64,000 nt of DNA from an uncultured Bacteroidales bacterium (lineage in GTDB: Bacteria; Bacteroidota; Bacteroidia; Bacteroidales; Paludibacteraceae): NCBI GenBank assembly GCA_937901025.1, contig CALCGR010000151.1:8580-72579 (forward strand), given 5' to 3'. The translations under genes were made by a program, and so were the position numbers. Shown piece after piece: positions 26,082-37,377 of this stretch. Within the stretch, counting starts at the first letter, position 1, and each line of letters opens with the position of its first letter. The notes under the pieces were generated by a model that ran no database searches, was not told where the DNA came from, and was given only the letters and a program-made list of their open reading frames with translations.

Positions 26082-27209
26082 ATGAAACACAGTCTTATTA
26101 TTTCCTTGGCAAGTGTACTCACTTTGACCGCTTGCGGGCAGCAAGAGTCTGCCGTTTCCGTTGCTCCGCTCAAACAGACGGTTGGGCAGCATTTCGCTAT
26201 CGGCTGCGCTCTGAACACGAAAATCGTTAACCGTTCTGACAGTAAAGCCAACCGGATGGTGGTAACCCACTTTAACTCTATCGTCGCTGAAAACTGCATG
26301 AAAGAGGAGAGTCTCTCTCCCCGTGAAGGTCAATGGAGATGGAAAGATGCGGATAAGTTGGTCGCTTTCGGAGAGGCGAACAACATGCGCATCATCGGTC
26401 ACTGCCTCGTATGGCACTCGCAAGCAGCTCCGTGGATATTCACCGACGAAGAGGGTAACGACGTGAGCCGCGAAGTACTTATCGAGCGTATGCATAATTA
26501 TATCGCCACCGTCGTAGGCCGCTATAAAGGTCGTATCTACGGTTGGGACGTTTGCAATGAGTGTTGGAATTCGGACGGCACGATGCGCGACACCAAATGG
26601 CGCGAGATCATCGGCGATGACTATATGGAACTCGCCTTCCGCTTTGCCCACGAAGCCGACCCGGATGCAGAACTCTACTACAACGATTATGACATGTCCA
26701 AACCTGCCAAATATTTGGCGGTTTGTCAGATGGTTCGCGACTTCCAAACGAAGGGTATCCGCATTGATGCCGTAGGTATGCAGAGCCATAACGGACTCAC
26801 TTATCCCGACCTCACGGACTACGAGAACGCGATGGATAGTTTAGCCGCTACCGGCGTCAAAGTCAATATCACCGAGCTGGATATCAATGTGCTGCCCCGT
26901 CCCGAAGAGTTCTTGGCCGGTGGCGCCGATATCAGCGAGATGTTCAAGTACCGTCCCGAACTGGATCCTTATCGCAACGGACTGCCCGAAGACGTGGCTG
27001 CCTCGATTGACCAACGCTGGTTGACTTTCTTCGAGATATACAAACGGCACGAACACCAGATTGACCGCGTCACGTTGTGGGGGCTTAGCGATAAAGACTC
27101 GTGGCTCAACGATTGGCCTATTGACGGAAGACGCAACTACGGAGTGTTGTTTGACCGCAACTATGACCCTAAAAGTGTAATAACCAATATCGAAAAACTA
27201 TATGAATAA
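26082..27209 (+). CDS. GH10 endo-beta-1,4-xylanase, lipoprotein
   Basis: 375 residues from ATG 26082, which opens a lipoprotein signal (MKHSLIISLASVLTLTACGQ); an in-frame ATG at 26019 lies in the promoter. GH10 signatures: NSIVAENCMKEE, IIGHCLVWHSQ, acid/base Glu in GWDVCNE (~159), nucleophile Glu in NITELD (~264), and VTLWGLSDKDSW. Cuts the xylan backbone. Overlaps the following transporter gene by eight bases, so xylo-oligosaccharide import is a plausible partner function. Confidence 0.94.
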   Translation: MKHSLIISLASVLTLTACGQQESAVSVAPLKQTVGQHFAIGCALNTKIVNRSDSKANRMVVTHFNSIVAENCMKEESLSPREGQWRWKDADKLVAFGEANNMRIIGHCLVWHSQAAPWIFTDEEGNDVSREVLIERMHNYIATVVGRYKGRIYGWDVCNECWNSDGTMRDTKWREIIGDDYMELAFRFAHEADPDAELYYNDYDMSKPAKYLAVCQMVRDFQTKGIRIDAVGMQSHNGLTYPDLTDYENAMDSLAATGVKVNITELDINVLPRPEEFLAGGADISEMFKYRPELDPYRNGLPEDVAASIDQRWLTFFEIYKRHEHQIDRVTLWGLSDKDSWLNDWPIDGRRNYGVLFDRNYDPKSVITNIEKLYE

Positions 27210-28605
27210 CACAAAAAACAATCCCGAACGCCTTAGTTGGCTTACGCGCATCGGATTTGCTTCCGGTGACATGGCGCAAAATCTGATTTATCAGACCGTA
27301 TGCATGTATCTGCTCTTTTTCTACACGGATATATATGGTCTATCCCCTGCTGTGGCTGCCACGATGTTCCTCGTTGTCCGCCTTGTGGATGTACTCTGGG
27401 ATCCGATGGTCGGTACCTTCGTTGACAAACACCACCCTCGCTGGGGCAAATACCGTTCCTACCTCGTCTTGGCCGGTCTGCCTCTGACCGTACTGGCTAT
27501 TCTGTGCTTCTGGAACGGCATGGAGGGACAGACAGAGACCATCAAGATCATCTACGCCTACGTAACTTATGTAGGTCTGTCGATGCTCTATACGCTGGTT
27601 AATGTGCCTTACGGTGCCCTCAACTCTTCGCTTACGCGCGACACGGACGAGATAACGGTGCTGACCTCTATCCGTATGTTCATGGCGAACTGCGGCGGAC
27701 TGGCTGTCAGTGCCGGTATTCCTATTCTCGTGGCTGCTCTTGCGGCTCCGGGGGCAGAACTGCCTATTAAGATGGCGTTGTTCATGGGACTGGGTTCGCT
27801 GCCCTCCTTTATCTTTATGCCGCTCGTGCCGGCTATCCGCCGCAAAGTGGGGAAGAAGAATATGTTCTATATCTTCCTTTCCATTGCTATTTTGGGTATG
27901 GCGATGCTGTATGTCATTAGCAAAGTGGGTTCGGTAGCGGATAATATCGTTCTTATCTATATCGCTCAGTTTATCAAATCGACCGGTGTGATTGTGGCTA
28001 CCGGTTATATGTGGGCACTCATTCCCGAAGTCATCACCTATGCCGAATATACGAGCGGGAAACGAATTGCCGGTATCGTAAACGCATTGACGGGAATCTT
28101 CTACAAAGCCGGTATGGCTCTGGGTGGTGTTATCCCGGGAGCAGTGCTCGCCTTTACGCAGTATCAACCTACGGCAGAAAGTGCCAGCACGTTGCCTAAA
28201 GACTCGTCCGCTTGGTTCGTGGCAATGCTTATCTATGCGGTCTTCGGTTTCGCGTTGCTTGTGTTCTGCTTCTCGCAATGTAAGGAGCGTGTGGTAATGG
28301 ATGCGGAGGCTACGAAGAATGTTAAGGTGTCCGATTTGTGGATGGAGTTTGTGCGTAACCGCCCATTGCGTATTGTAGCCTACTTCTTCATCACCGCTTT
28401 TGCTATGATGTCTGTCGGCAACTCTGCCGGAGCTTATTTTATGAATAACATGGAGACTCAGACGCCTCTTGCCCAAGAGGGTATCCGTTGGCTGGTCTGC
28501 GTCATCCCGGCGATACTGCTGATGCTCGCTATGTTCATTATCTCCCGTTATGAACTGACCGACGAGAAAATTGACGAAATGAACAAACAATTAAATTCCA
28601 AATAA
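27202..28605 (+). CDS. GPH-family sugar:cation symporter (MFS)
   Basis: 467 residues with about 12 hydrophobic segments and the glycoside-pentoside-hexuronide signature (LVVRLVDVLWDPMVGTFVDKHHPRWGKYRSYLV). Inner-membrane importer for oligosaccharides. Eight-base overlap with the xylanase and a one-base gap to the GH43 gene suggest it imports products of xylan breakdown, though the substrate cannot be read from sequence. Confidence 0.9.
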   Translation: MNNTKNNPERLSWLTRIGFASGDMAQNLIYQTVCMYLLFFYTDIYGLSPAVAATMFLVVRLVDVLWDPMVGTFVDKHHPRWGKYRSYLVLAGLPLTVLAILCFWNGMEGQTETIKIIYAYVTYVGLSMLYTLVNVPYGALNSSLTRDTDEITVLTSIRMFMANCGGLAVSAGIPILVAALAAPGAELPIKMALFMGLGSLPSFIFMPLVPAIRRKVGKKNMFYIFLSIAILGMAMLYVISKVGSVADNIVLIYIAQFIKSTGVIVATGYMWALIPEVITYAEYTSGKRIAGIVNALTGIFYKAGMALGGVIPGAVLAFTQYQPTAESASTLPKDSSAWFVAMLIYAVFGFALLVFCFSQCKERVVMDAEATKNVKVSDLWMEFVRNRPLRIVAYFFITAFAMMSVGNSAGAYFMNNMETQTPLAQEGIRWLVCVIPAILLMLAMFIISRYELTDEKIDEMNKQLNSK

Positions 28606-28606
28606 T

Positions 28607-29530
28607 ATGAAAACACGTTATTTATTCAGCAAAGACTACATGGCAGACCCTTCTGTACATGTTTTTAACGGAAAAGTGTATATCTATCCTTCTCACGATA
28701 TTGATAACAATACCGGTGAGAACGACAACGGCGATCATTTCGCTATGCGTGACTACCACGTTTTGCGTCTTGATAATATAGAAGAAGGCGAAGCCGTGGA
28801 TTGCGGTAAGATCCTTGACTTGGACGATATCCCATGGGCTAGCAAACAACTGTGGGATAACGATGTGGTAGAGAAGGACGGCAAGTACTACCTTATCTAT
28901 AGCGGTAAGGACAAGAGCGGTATTTTCCGCCTTGGTGTAGCGATTGCTGATAATCCGGAAGGCCCGTTCAAACCCGAAGCCGATCCTATTCGCGGTTCCT
29001 ACAGTATTGACCCCTGTATGTTCAAAGACGAGGATGGCTCGATTTACTGCATTTGGGGCGGTATTTGGGGTGGACAATTGCAGTTCTATAAAGACAACGC
29101 CTTGGTAGCCGATGCTCCCTATTTGCCTAAAGGTACGGAACCTTGTATCTGCCCGCGTATCGCTAAGATGACGGACGATGTGTTGCAGTTTGCTGAGGAA
29201 CCCCGCGAAGTGGTTATTCTCAACGAGAACGGCGAGAGGATGTTGGCGGAGGATATCCATCACTTCTTTGAGGGCAGTTGGTTGCATAAAGAGGGTGACA
29301 AGTATATCCTTACCTATTCCACCGGAGATACTCATTTGCTTTGCTATGCTGAAGGTAATAACCCTTACGGACCCTTCACGTTCAAGGGCGTATGGCTTGA
29401 ACCGGTGGTAGGCTGGACGACCCATTGTAGTGTGATTGTGGTCAACGGAAAACGACTGCTGTTCTTCCACGATAGCGTACCTTCCAACGGCGTGACTTGG
29501 CTGCGTTCCCTTAAAGTAAAAGAAATTTAA
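28607..29530 (+). CDS. GH43 beta-xylosidase/arabinofuranosidase, probably cytoplasmic
   Basis: 307 residues, no signal peptide. Five-bladed propeller family with the three expected acids: Asp in MADPSVHV (~13), Asp in YSIDPCMF and Glu in FFEGSW. The lack of an export signal and the position right after a transporter suggest hydrolysis of imported xylo- or arabinoxylo-oligosaccharides. Length is that of a single GH43 domain without the extra beta-sandwich of larger members. Confidence 0.9.
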   Translation: MKTRYLFSKDYMADPSVHVFNGKVYIYPSHDIDNNTGENDNGDHFAMRDYHVLRLDNIEEGEAVDCGKILDLDDIPWASKQLWDNDVVEKDGKYYLIYSGKDKSGIFRLGVAIADNPEGPFKPEADPIRGSYSIDPCMFKDEDGSIYCIWGGIWGGQLQFYKDNALVADAPYLPKGTEPCICPRIAKMTDDVLQFAEEPREVVILNENGERMLAEDIHHFFEGSWLHKEGDKYILTYSTGDTHLLCYAEGNNPYGPFTFKGVWLEPVVGWTTHCSVIVVNGKRLLFFHDSVPSNGVTWLRSLKVKEI

Positions 29531-29554
29531 TAACCCTAAAATAATTTTATACAA

Positions 29555-31126
29555 ATGAAATCTTTTCGTTTCGCGCTGTTGGCGCTCATAGGTCTGCTAA
29601 CCATCGTTTCTTGCAAACCCAAACCCGTAGAACCCGAATCGCCTGAAGTTAAAACTACACTCAATGTTGAGAGTTGTTCCATCAAAGAGGGCGCTTTTGT
29701 TGATATTCTCCGTACCACGTCCGTTACGATTATGTTCGGTAATGGTATGATGATTAAATTGAGTGACACTCCCATTACGCTTAATGGCGCAGCCGTTACC
29801 CCGAAGATGAATGGTGAGTGGACAGGTATCGAGATTGCTTTGGCATTAGAGGCAGAGAAAGATTATGAACTCATCATTCCTCAAGGGGCGGTGCAATTAT
29901 ACAAAGACGCTTCTCGCGTTAATCCCGAGTTTAAGTTGCACTTTACCACCAAGGAGAGCGAACGACCTGTTGATCCGGGAATCACAGCTCATAACCTCGT
30001 AGAGAAATTAGGCTTTGGTTGGAACCTCGGCAACCACTTCGATAGTTATAACGAGCAGTTCGAGTATAATGGTTCGAAGGGTATTGAATGGGGTTATTGG
30101 GATGGTGCTAAACCGACACAAGCCCTCTATACAAGCTTGGTTGATGCCGGTTTCAAGACACTCCGTATGCCTATCACTTGGGGTAACTGGCAAGTAAGGG
30201 AGAATTATGCGATTGCAGATAATTTCATGGCAGAGGTGAAGCAGAACGTAGATTGGGCAGTGGAAGCCGGTCTGTTCGTGCTCGTCAACACCCACCACGA
30301 CGAGTATTGGCAGGATGCTGTACATGCTTTGGGAAACATGGCACTCCGCGATTCGATAGAGGAGCGTATCAAAGCCACGTGGCAACAGATTGCCGTTGCG
30401 TTCAAGGACTACGATAATGATAAGCTGATGTTCGAGACCTACAACGAGATTCACGATGATAACTGGGGGTGGGGAAGTCTGAATTACAATGGCTTATGTC
30501 AACTCATGGAGCGGTGGAATCAAATAGCGGTCGATGTGATTCGCGCTACCGGTGGCAATAACGCTGACCGTTGGATAGGCGTTCCGTCTTTCTGCGCCTC
30601 GGATATCTTCACGGTGGGTCCTAAGCACGTACTCGCTATTCCGGAAGACCCTGCTAATAAAATCATGGTTGCTGTCCATACGTATGCCCCGTTTGAGTTC
30701 TGCACCGAAGGAACGGTTCAACAATGGGGTCATACGGCTACTGAAGCTAAGGCTGCTAAAAATGGCGAAGCGGATGTGAGAAACTTCTTCGATAAACTTA
30801 AGAAAGAGTTTATTGATAAGGATATACCTATCTACGTAGGAGAGTTCGGTTGCGAGACACGCGCCAATGCTGCTGACGAGAAATACCGCACGTACTTTAT
30901 GGAGTATCTCTGCCGTGCATCGTATTTTGCCGGTATTCCTGTCATGTTGTGGGATAATAACAACAATAATCAAGGCACCGGTGGCGGTGGTGAGTGCTTC
31001 TGGTATGTTAACCACACGACAGGCGCACTGAATACTCCGGAATTGATAGCTACGATGGTCAAAGCCGCTACCAGCGACAATGCCGCCTATACCCTCGAAT
31101 CTATTTATAACAACGCACCGAAATGA
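29555..31126 (+). CDS. GH5 endoglucanase (GH5_4-like) lipoprotein
   Basis: 523 residues; lipobox TIVSCKPK, an N-terminal Ig-like domain (~30-140), then a GH5 barrel ([29 protein letters not shown], acid/base Glu in TYNEIHDD ~298, nucleophile Glu in VGEFGCE ~430). The WNLGN and THHDEY/H motifs fit subfamily 4, which includes glucanases and xyloglucanases. Surface-attached. Its stop overlaps the start of the cellobiose phosphorylase gene by four bases, linking glucan cutting to disaccharide use. Confidence 0.9.
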   Translation: MKSFRFALLALIGLLTIVSCKPKPVEPESPEVKTTLNVESCSIKEGAFVDILRTTSVTIMFGNGMMIKLSDTPITLNGAAVTPKMNGEWTGIEIALALEAEKDYELIIPQGAVQLYKDASRVNPEFKLHFTTKESERPVDPGITAHNLVEKLGFGWNLGNHFDSYNEQFEYNGSKGIEWGYWDGAKPTQALYTSLVDAGFKTLRMPITWGNWQVRENYAIADNFMAEVKQNVDWAVEAGLFVLVNTHHDEYWQDAVHALGNMALRDSIEERIKATWQQIAVAFKDYDNDKLMFETYNEIHDDNWGWGSLNYNGLCQLMERWNQIAVDVIRATGGNNADRWIGVPSFCASDIFTVGPKHVLAIPEDPANKIMVAVHTYAPFEFCTEGTVQQWGHTATEAKAAKNGEADVRNFFDKLKKEFIDKDIPIYVGEFGCETRANAADEKYRTYFMEYLCRASYFAGIPVMLWDNNNNNQGTGGGGECFWYVNHTTGALNTPELIATMVKAATSDNAAYTLESIYNNAPK

Positions 31127-33576
31127 CCTACGGATATTTTGATGACAAGAACAGGGAATATGTGATTGAGAATCCTGCAACCCCTTTCCCTTGGATAAAC
31201 TACCTTGGTAACGAAGATTTCTTCGGATTGATTTCCAATACAGCCGGTGGTTACACCTTCTGTAAGGACGCCAAGTTCCGCCGTATCACCCGCTATCGTT
31301 ATAACGGCGTTCCGATGGATGCCGGTGGCCGTTATTTCTATATCAAAGACGGCGACACCGTTTGGAACCCGGGATGGAAACCGTGTAAGACCCCGCTCGA
31401 TAGTTACGAGTGCCGTCACGGCATGAACTATACCCGCATCACAGGAAAGAAGGATGGAGTAGAGGCTTCTTTGCTCACTTTTGTGCCTTTGCATACCTGG
31501 GCAGAGGTGCATAAACTGACCCTTACTAACCATACACCGGACACCAAACACCTTCAACTCTTCAGTTTTGCTGAATGGTGCCTCTGGAATGCTTCTACGG
31601 ATATGGAGAACTTCCAAAGGAATTGGAGTACGGGGGAAGTCGAAGTTGAAAACTCCATCATTTATCATAAGACGGAGTATAAGGAGAGGCGGAATCATTA
31701 TGCTTTCTATGCGCTCACAAACCGCAAGGCGGATGGTTTTGATACCGATCGCGAATCGTTTATCGGGTTATATAATGACTTCTCTAATCCCCAATGTGTG
31801 ATGAATGGTCTGCCGGCTATGTCCGTAGCCCATGGCTGGAGCCCGATAGCGTCCCATTATGTGGAACTGACTTTGCAACCCGGTGAGAAAAAAGACCTTA
31901 TTTTCCTACTGGGTTATGTAGAGAACGAACAAGACGAGAAATTCTGCGCAGCGGATATCGAGCGTAAACGCAAAGGCGAACTTATCAGTTCTCAAGATAG
32001 CGACGTGACCTTAATCAATAAGGCGCGCGCGCACGAACTCATCGAGCGCTTTGCTACTGTGGAAGCCGTGGATAAAGCTTTTGCCGAACTGAGGACTTTA
32101 TGGGACGGGTTACTCAGTACATTTACTGTGGATAGTAAAGATGAACGCCTCAACCGTATGGTGAACATCTGGAACCAATACCAATGTATGATCACCTTCT
32201 GCTTCAGCCGTTCCGCCTCGTTCTTTGAGTCGGGAATCGGACGCGGCATGGGTTTCCGCGACAGTAACCAAGACCTCGTCGGATTTGTGCACCAGATTCC
32301 AGAACGTGCTCGCGAACGAATCATCGATATAGCTTCTACGCAGTTCCCTGACGGCGGATGCTATCACCAATATCAGCCGCTTTCCAAACGCGGAAATAAC
32401 GATATCGGCGGCGGATTCAATGACGACCCGATGTGGCTGATCTTTGGTACAACTGCTTATATCAAAGAGACAGGCGACTACTCGATATTGGATGAGAAGG
32501 TGCCCTTCGATAACCAACCCGGCACGGAAGTGAGCCTGCTGGAACACCTACGTATCAGTTTTGACCACGTAGTCAATAACCTCGGTCCACAACACTTACC
32601 CCTCATCGGTCGCGCCGACTGGAACGACTGTCTTAACCTCAACTGCTTCAGTTGGGACCCGAATGAGAGTTTCCAAACAACGGAGAATAAAACCGAAGGC
32701 AGCAAGGCGCAATCGCTGATGATTGCCGGGTTGTTCGTTTTTTGCGGTAAAGACTATGCTGAACTCTGCCGTGTTCTCCATCAAGATAAGGAAGCCGAAA
32801 GAGCACAAAAAGAAATCGACAAGATGATCGAGGCTGTGAAAACGTATGGTTGGGACGGGGAGTGGTACTTGCGTGCCTACGATTTCTTTGGCAATAAGAT
32901 TGGTTCTAACGAGAACGAGGAAGGTAAGATCTTCATTGAGTCCCAAGGTTTTTGTACGATGGCGGAGATTGGTAAAGAGGATGGATTGGTAGATAAGGCG
33001 CTTGACAGTTGCAAGAAATATTTAGATACCCCTCACGGCATGGTGCTCAACCATCCGGCGTTTACGACCTATCACGTGGAGATGGGCGAGATATCCTCCT
33101 ATCCCGCAGGCTACAAAGAGAATGCCGGTATCTTCTGTCATAACAACCCGTGGGTGATCATCGGCGAAGCGAAGACCGGTCGAGGCAACGATGCTTGGGA
33201 ACACTATACGAAGATTGCTCCTGCTTGGATAAAGGACCAAGACCTGCATAAGATAGAACCATACGTTTATTGTCAGATGGTAGCCGGTAAGGATGCGGCT
33301 AAACCCGGTGAGGGAAAGAACTCGTGGCTTACGGGTACCGCTGCTTGGAACTGGCTCACTGTATCGCAGTATATCCTCGGTATCCAACCCGGATTCAACG
33401 AACTGATTATTGATCCTTGTCTGCCGTTGGAGATGGACGGGTTTACAGTAAAGCGCAAATGGCGTGAAGCGGAGTACGAGATTATTGTTCGCAACCCGAA
33501 CCATAAACAGAAAGGGGACAAGCCGACGGTAGTAGCTTATCGACCCGGCAAACAAACCATTGAAATAATATTATGA
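31123..33576 (+). CDS. GH94 cellobiose/cellodextrin phosphorylase
   Basis: 817 residues, no signal peptide. Matches GH94 from the start ([26 protein letters not shown]) through [23 protein letters not shown] to the catalytic Asp region [12 protein letters not shown] (~497) and SCRGAYxEN-like [19 protein letters not shown]. Splits cellobiose with phosphate into glucose-1-phosphate and glucose in the cytoplasm. Four-base overlaps on both sides show tight translational coupling with GH5 and GH9-GH26. Confidence 0.92.
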   Translation: MTYGYFDDKNREYVIENPATPFPWINYLGNEDFFGLISNTAGGYTFCKDAKFRRITRYRYNGVPMDAGGRYFYIKDGDTVWNPGWKPCKTPLDSYECRHGMNYTRITGKKDGVEASLLTFVPLHTWAEVHKLTLTNHTPDTKHLQLFSFAEWCLWNASTDMENFQRNWSTGEVEVENSIIYHKTEYKERRNHYAFYALTNRKADGFDTDRESFIGLYNDFSNPQCVMNGLPAMSVAHGWSPIASHYVELTLQPGEKKDLIFLLGYVENEQDEKFCAADIERKRKGELISSQDSDVTLINKARAHELIERFATVEAVDKAFAELRTLWDGLLSTFTVDSKDERLNRMVNIWNQYQCMITFCFSRSASFFESGIGRGMGFRDSNQDLVGFVHQIPERARERIIDIASTQFPDGGCYHQYQPLSKRGNNDIGGGFNDDPMWLIFGTTAYIKETGDYSILDEKVPFDNQPGTEVSLLEHLRISFDHVVNNLGPQHLPLIGRADWNDCLNLNCFSWDPNESFQTTENKTEGSKAQSLMIAGLFVFCGKDYAELCRVLHQDKEAERAQKEIDKMIEAVKTYGWDGEWYLRAYDFFGNKIGSNENEEGKIFIESQGFCTMAEIGKEDGLVDKALDSCKKYLDTPHGMVLNHPAFTTYHVEMGEISSYPAGYKENAGIFCHNNPWVIIGEAKTGRGNDAWEHYTKIAPAWIKDQDLHKIEPYVYCQMVAGKDAAKPGEGKNSWLTGTAAWNWLTVSQYILGIQPGFNELIIDPCLPLEMDGFTVKRKWREAEYEIIVRNPNHKQKGDKPTVVAYRPGKQTIEIIL

Positions 33577-35975
33577 AAAATTTAACTTACATTTTGTTAG
33601 GATTGATTTTGACCGCTTGCGGCCAATCGACAGCGAACTCTGTGAACACTAATCATCCCTATCGCGATGTAGCCACGGCTGCTATTAAGGCTTACTACTA
33701 TCAGCGTTCGGGCGTAGCCATTGAAAAACCCTATGCCGGCGTTTATGCTCGTGAGGCAGGTCACCCGGATACACACGTATTGGTACACCCTTCCGCTGCT
33801 ACCGACTCCCGTCCTGCGGGAACGGTTATCTCCAGCCCATATGGTTGGTACGATGCCGGAGATTATGGTAAGTATATCGTCAATTCCGCCTACACGGTGG
33901 GAATGATGATGATGGCATATCAGTGGCAACCGGAGTATTACAAGTGTCTCGATGTGAATATCCCCGAGAGCGGGAGCAAGGTACCCGACTTACTCGAGGA
34001 GGTGATGTTCAACCTCAAATGGATGCAAACGATGCAAGACGAGGACGGAGGTGTGTATCATAAACTGACTACACCGACGTTTGAGAGTTTTATCAAACCT
34101 ACTGAGTGTAAGCAGACACGCTATGTGGTGATGAAAGCGACGCCCGCTACCCTTGATTTTGCAGCCTCGATGGCTATGGCTGCCCGTATATATGCTCCGT
34201 TCCCCGAATATAAAAACTTCTGCTCTACTGCCCTTAAACAAGCGCGTCATGCTTGGGAATGGGCTGTGGCTCACCCCGAGACGTACTATGACCAAGCCGG
34301 TATGGCAAAACGGTTTGAACCCGAAATCAAAACCGGTGGCTATGGTGATCATAACTGTTCTGACGAGTTCTTCTGGGCCGCCACCGAACTATGGCTGGCT
34401 ACCGGAGATAAACAGTTTGAGGAGGCGATGCACCAATATGAACCAACCTCTTTCACATTGCCTTCGTGGGCTAATGTGGCAGGCATAGCTATGTATGAGT
34501 GCATAGATGAATACAAGGACCCGTTCTTGGATTATATCAAGTCTTGTCCACTTGAATACGGACACGGACTGAAAGATTTCTATTGGGGTTGCAACGGGGA
34601 AGCGTGTGCAGGCAAGGGAGCGGCTATGCTCTTGGCTTATCGGCTCACCGGTGAAGAGAAATACTTGCATAGTGCTGAACAGACTGCCGATTGGTTGTTG
34701 GGTAATAACCCAACCGGTTACTGTTTTATCACCGGTTTTGGTGAGAAACAAGTTATGCATCCGCACCATCGTCTCAGTGCTTCTGACGATGTGGAAGCAC
34801 CTATCCCGGGTTGGATGGTGGGCGGACCTAATCCGCTCAAACAGGACGGCTGCGACTATTTTAATGTTGAGCGCGCTAAATGCTATGCCGACCTTACGGA
34901 GGCATACGCTTGCAATGAGATAGCCATCAACTGGAATGCCACTTTGATTCCGCTGATGGCAGGGTTGGATAAGATACACACCACTCCTAAGCAAGCTCTC
35001 ATCGAGCGTTTGCGTTTCCTCTCCCGTCGCGGTATCATGTTCGGTCACCAAGACGATCCCTTCTACGGCACTACGTGGCAATGGGAAAAAGGTCGCTCGG
35101 ATACCTACGAACTGGTGGGTGACTACCCGGGCGTGATGGGCTTCGATTTAGGCGGACTGGAAGAAAAACATGATAAGAACCTCGATAGCGTACCCTTTGA
35201 GTGGATGCGTGAGGAGGCTGTCCATCATGTTAAAAACGGCGGTGTGGTTACTTTCTCTTGGCACCCGCGCAACCCGCGTACCGGTAGCAATGCGTGGGAT
35301 GTGAGTGATCCTACGACGGTTCTCAATATCCTACCGGGGGGCGAACAACACGAACTATTCTTGGAGTGGATGAATGATGTGGCTACGTTCCTTGAGACAT
35401 TGGTAGATGAGAACGGACAACCGATTCCGTTTATCCTCCGTCCGTGGCACGAGTATAACGGGTCGTGGTTCTGGTGGGGCTGGAAAAACTGCACCAACGA
35501 ACAATGGCTTGCTCTTTGGAATATGTTCCAAGATTATATGAACAAGCGTATGCCGACGAATATCGTTTGGTGCTGCTCACCTAACCTCGACGGACATTTC
35601 ACAACCGAGTATTTGGAAAGTCGCTTCCCTGAACAAGGACGCGTGGATATCCTTGGCTATGATACCTACCAATGGGGTACAGAAAAAGATTTCGTTTCGC
35701 AGTCCAAGGCAGATATAAAGTTCCTCTATGCTTATGCACAGGAGCATAATATGCTTTTCACCATCAGCGAGTGTGGTATTCAGAACTCCCCCGTAGCCGA
35801 CTGGTGGACGCGCGTGTTCTTGCCTTTGACCGAAGGCAAGGAGGTTTGCTATTTCCTTCCTTGGCGTAATTGGCACAAAGAACATTTCGGCGCGGCCAAA
35901 GGCCTCAAAACCGAAAAAGACTTTATCAAACTCTATAAAAATCCTAGAACATTATTCCTAAAAGACCTACAATAA
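33573..35975 (+). CDS. GH9 glucanase fused to GH26 beta-mannanase, lipoprotein
   Basis: 800 residues; lipobox LTACGQS. Residues ~25-470 are GH9 ([14 protein letters not shown] with catalytic Asp near 95-98; [11 protein letters not shown] with acid Glu near 448). Residues ~475-800 are GH26 ([23 protein letters not shown], acid/base Glu in [14 protein letters not shown] ~627, nucleophile Glu in ISECGI ~733). It could cut both beta-glucan and mannan linkages of glucomannan. The GH26 half is close to that of the GH115-GH26 gene. Four-base overlap with GH94. Confidence 0.9.
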   Translation: MKNLTYILLGLILTACGQSTANSVNTNHPYRDVATAAIKAYYYQRSGVAIEKPYAGVYAREAGHPDTHVLVHPSAATDSRPAGTVISSPYGWYDAGDYGKYIVNSAYTVGMMMMAYQWQPEYYKCLDVNIPESGSKVPDLLEEVMFNLKWMQTMQDEDGGVYHKLTTPTFESFIKPTECKQTRYVVMKATPATLDFAASMAMAARIYAPFPEYKNFCSTALKQARHAWEWAVAHPETYYDQAGMAKRFEPEIKTGGYGDHNCSDEFFWAATELWLATGDKQFEEAMHQYEPTSFTLPSWANVAGIAMYECIDEYKDPFLDYIKSCPLEYGHGLKDFYWGCNGEACAGKGAAMLLAYRLTGEEKYLHSAEQTADWLLGNNPTGYCFITGFGEKQVMHPHHRLSASDDVEAPIPGWMVGGPNPLKQDGCDYFNVERAKCYADLTEAYACNEIAINWNATLIPLMAGLDKIHTTPKQALIERLRFLSRRGIMFGHQDDPFYGTTWQWEKGRSDTYELVGDYPGVMGFDLGGLEEKHDKNLDSVPFEWMREEAVHHVKNGGVVTFSWHPRNPRTGSNAWDVSDPTTVLNILPGGEQHELFLEWMNDVATFLETLVDENGQPIPFILRPWHEYNGSWFWWGWKNCTNEQWLALWNMFQDYMNKRMPTNIVWCCSPNLDGHFTTEYLESRFPEQGRVDILGYDTYQWGTEKDFVSQSKADIKFLYAYAQEHNMLFTISECGIQNSPVADWWTRVFLPLTEGKEVCYFLPWRNWHKEHFGAAKGLKTEKDFIKLYKNPRTLFLKDLQ

Positions 35976-35976
35976 T

Positions 35977-36004
35977 CACTAACCACTAAGCACTAACCAC
36001 TAAT
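35977..36004. repeat. Interspersed 7-mer element, family D, intergenic (4 units)
   Basis: CACTAAC, CACTAAG, CACTAAC, CACTAAT fill the gap between GH9-GH26 and the next transporter gene. Related to the element at 47009-47036. Confidence 0.85.
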
Positions 36005-36006
36005 CT

Positions 36007-37350
36007 ATGGCAACTATTAAAGAAAAACTCGCTTATGCAATGGGCGATGCTGCTGCGGGCGGTATCACGTGGAAGATTATGTCCACTGTTTTTCCCTTGT
36101 TTTTTACCAATGTCTTCGGACTTAGTTTTGCGGATGCCGCTATCCTTATGTTGTTAGCGCGTCTGTTTGACGTAGTAACCGACCCGATTATGGGTTCACT
36201 TGCTGACCGAACACAGTCTAAATGGGGCACGTATCGTCCGTGGCTTATCTTTGGAGCTATTCCTTACGGACTGATTTTTGCGCTTTTACTTTTTACACCG
36301 GACCTCGGTCCTGTCGGTAAGCGCATTTATGCCTATACGCTTTATTTGGCGATGATGGCTGTTTATACGGCAGTGAATGTGCCTTATGGTTCGTTGCTTG
36401 GTGTGATGACCGAAGATGATAACGAGAAAAACCAGTTCTCGTCCTATCGTATGGTGGGAGCTTATTTGATGGGATTTATCACCCTCATTATCTTCCCATA
36501 CGTTCAGAAATGGATAGGCGGTACGCAGGCTCACCAATATGCCGTTATCGGTGCTGTCTTTGGAGGATTGGCAGCTTTGATGACATTGCTTTGCGGTTTG
36601 ATGACCAAGGAGCGCATTAAACCCAAACGCGCCGAGAAATACGATTGGAAACAGTTTGTGGATCTGGTTAAGAATAAACCGTGGCTCTACCTTACCGCGA
36701 CAGGTATCTGCACTAATTTCTTTAATGGTTTCCGTTATGCTGCTGCGGGATATATGTTCACTTATTGCCTCCATGGCGATGTTACTTTTGGACAGTTTAT
36801 CATTAACTTCACCGTCTTTATGGCAATCGGTGAGGTCACGTGTATGATCTTTGGCGGTATATCTCCTGTCTTCACTAAATGGGTTGGCAGTAAAAAGAAA
36901 GCTTTTATCATTGCCGCCTTCATTTGCGCTGTGACTTCGGTTATATTCTTCTTTATCCCGATGGATCCTGCCTATATGTGGCTTATGATTCTGGTGGTTA
37001 TCCTCACCTCCGTGGGTGTGGGTATCTATTCGCCTCTGCTGTGGTCAATGTATGCCGATGTGGCAGACTATGCTACTGAGACCTTCGGAACCTCCTCGAC
37101 GGGACTGATCTTCTCGTCGGGTACGATGGCTCAGAAATTAGGCGGCGCTATCTCGGGTTCGCTCATTGCGGCTCTATTAGGTTGGGCAGGTTTAGTGTCC
37201 TCTCAGGATATGGTTACGGGTGAAACGATTGTGACCATCACGAACGAATCGGCTGTGCAGATGATGATTTGGTGTCTGTTCTCACTGATTCCGGCAGGTA
37301 TAGCCTTGATTATGGCTTGGCTGGTGTATCGATTCCCGATTAAGAAATAG
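36007..37350 (+). CDS. GPH-family sugar:cation symporter (MFS), second copy
   Basis: 447 residues with about 12 membrane segments and the family signature LLARLFDVVTDPIMGSLADRTQSKWGTYRPW. Followed at once by the disaccharide epimerase gene, as in mannan loci where the neighbouring symporter imports manno-oligosaccharides; mannobiose or glucomanno-disaccharide import is therefore inferred. Clearly different in sequence from the transporter at 27202. Confidence 0.9.
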   Translation: MATIKEKLAYAMGDAAAGGITWKIMSTVFPLFFTNVFGLSFADAAILMLLARLFDVVTDPIMGSLADRTQSKWGTYRPWLIFGAIPYGLIFALLLFTPDLGPVGKRIYAYTLYLAMMAVYTAVNVPYGSLLGVMTEDDNEKNQFSSYRMVGAYLMGFITLIIFPYVQKWIGGTQAHQYAVIGAVFGGLAALMTLLCGLMTKERIKPKRAEKYDWKQFVDLVKNKPWLYLTATGICTNFFNGFRYAAAGYMFTYCLHGDVTFGQFIINFTVFMAIGEVTCMIFGGISPVFTKWVGSKKKAFIIAAFICAVTSVIFFFIPMDPAYMWLMILVVILTSVGVGIYSPLLWSMYADVADYATETFGTSSTGLIFSSGTMAQKLGGAISGSLIAALLGWAGLVSSQDMVTGETIVTITNESAVQMMIWCLFSLIPAGIALIMAWLVYRFPIKK

Positions 37351-37377
37351 TTTAAAGTGGAGAGTTTAGAGTTTAGA
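37350..37377. repeat. Interspersed 7-mer element, family A, over the epimerase start (4 units)
   Basis: GTTTAAA, GTGGAGA, GTTTAGA, GTTTAGA. The first G is the last base of the transporter stop codon, and the second unit contains the GTG start codon of the epimerase gene. Reverse orientation relative to the copies at 38067 and 45794. Confidence 0.8.

Noticed and set aside
27340..28590. A 416-codon open frame opposite the first GPH transporter
   Set aside because: It is entirely antisense to a well-supported membrane protein and is rich in His, Arg and Gln as expected from a complement frame. The same applies to long antisense frames at 14627-15529 and 24255-25085.
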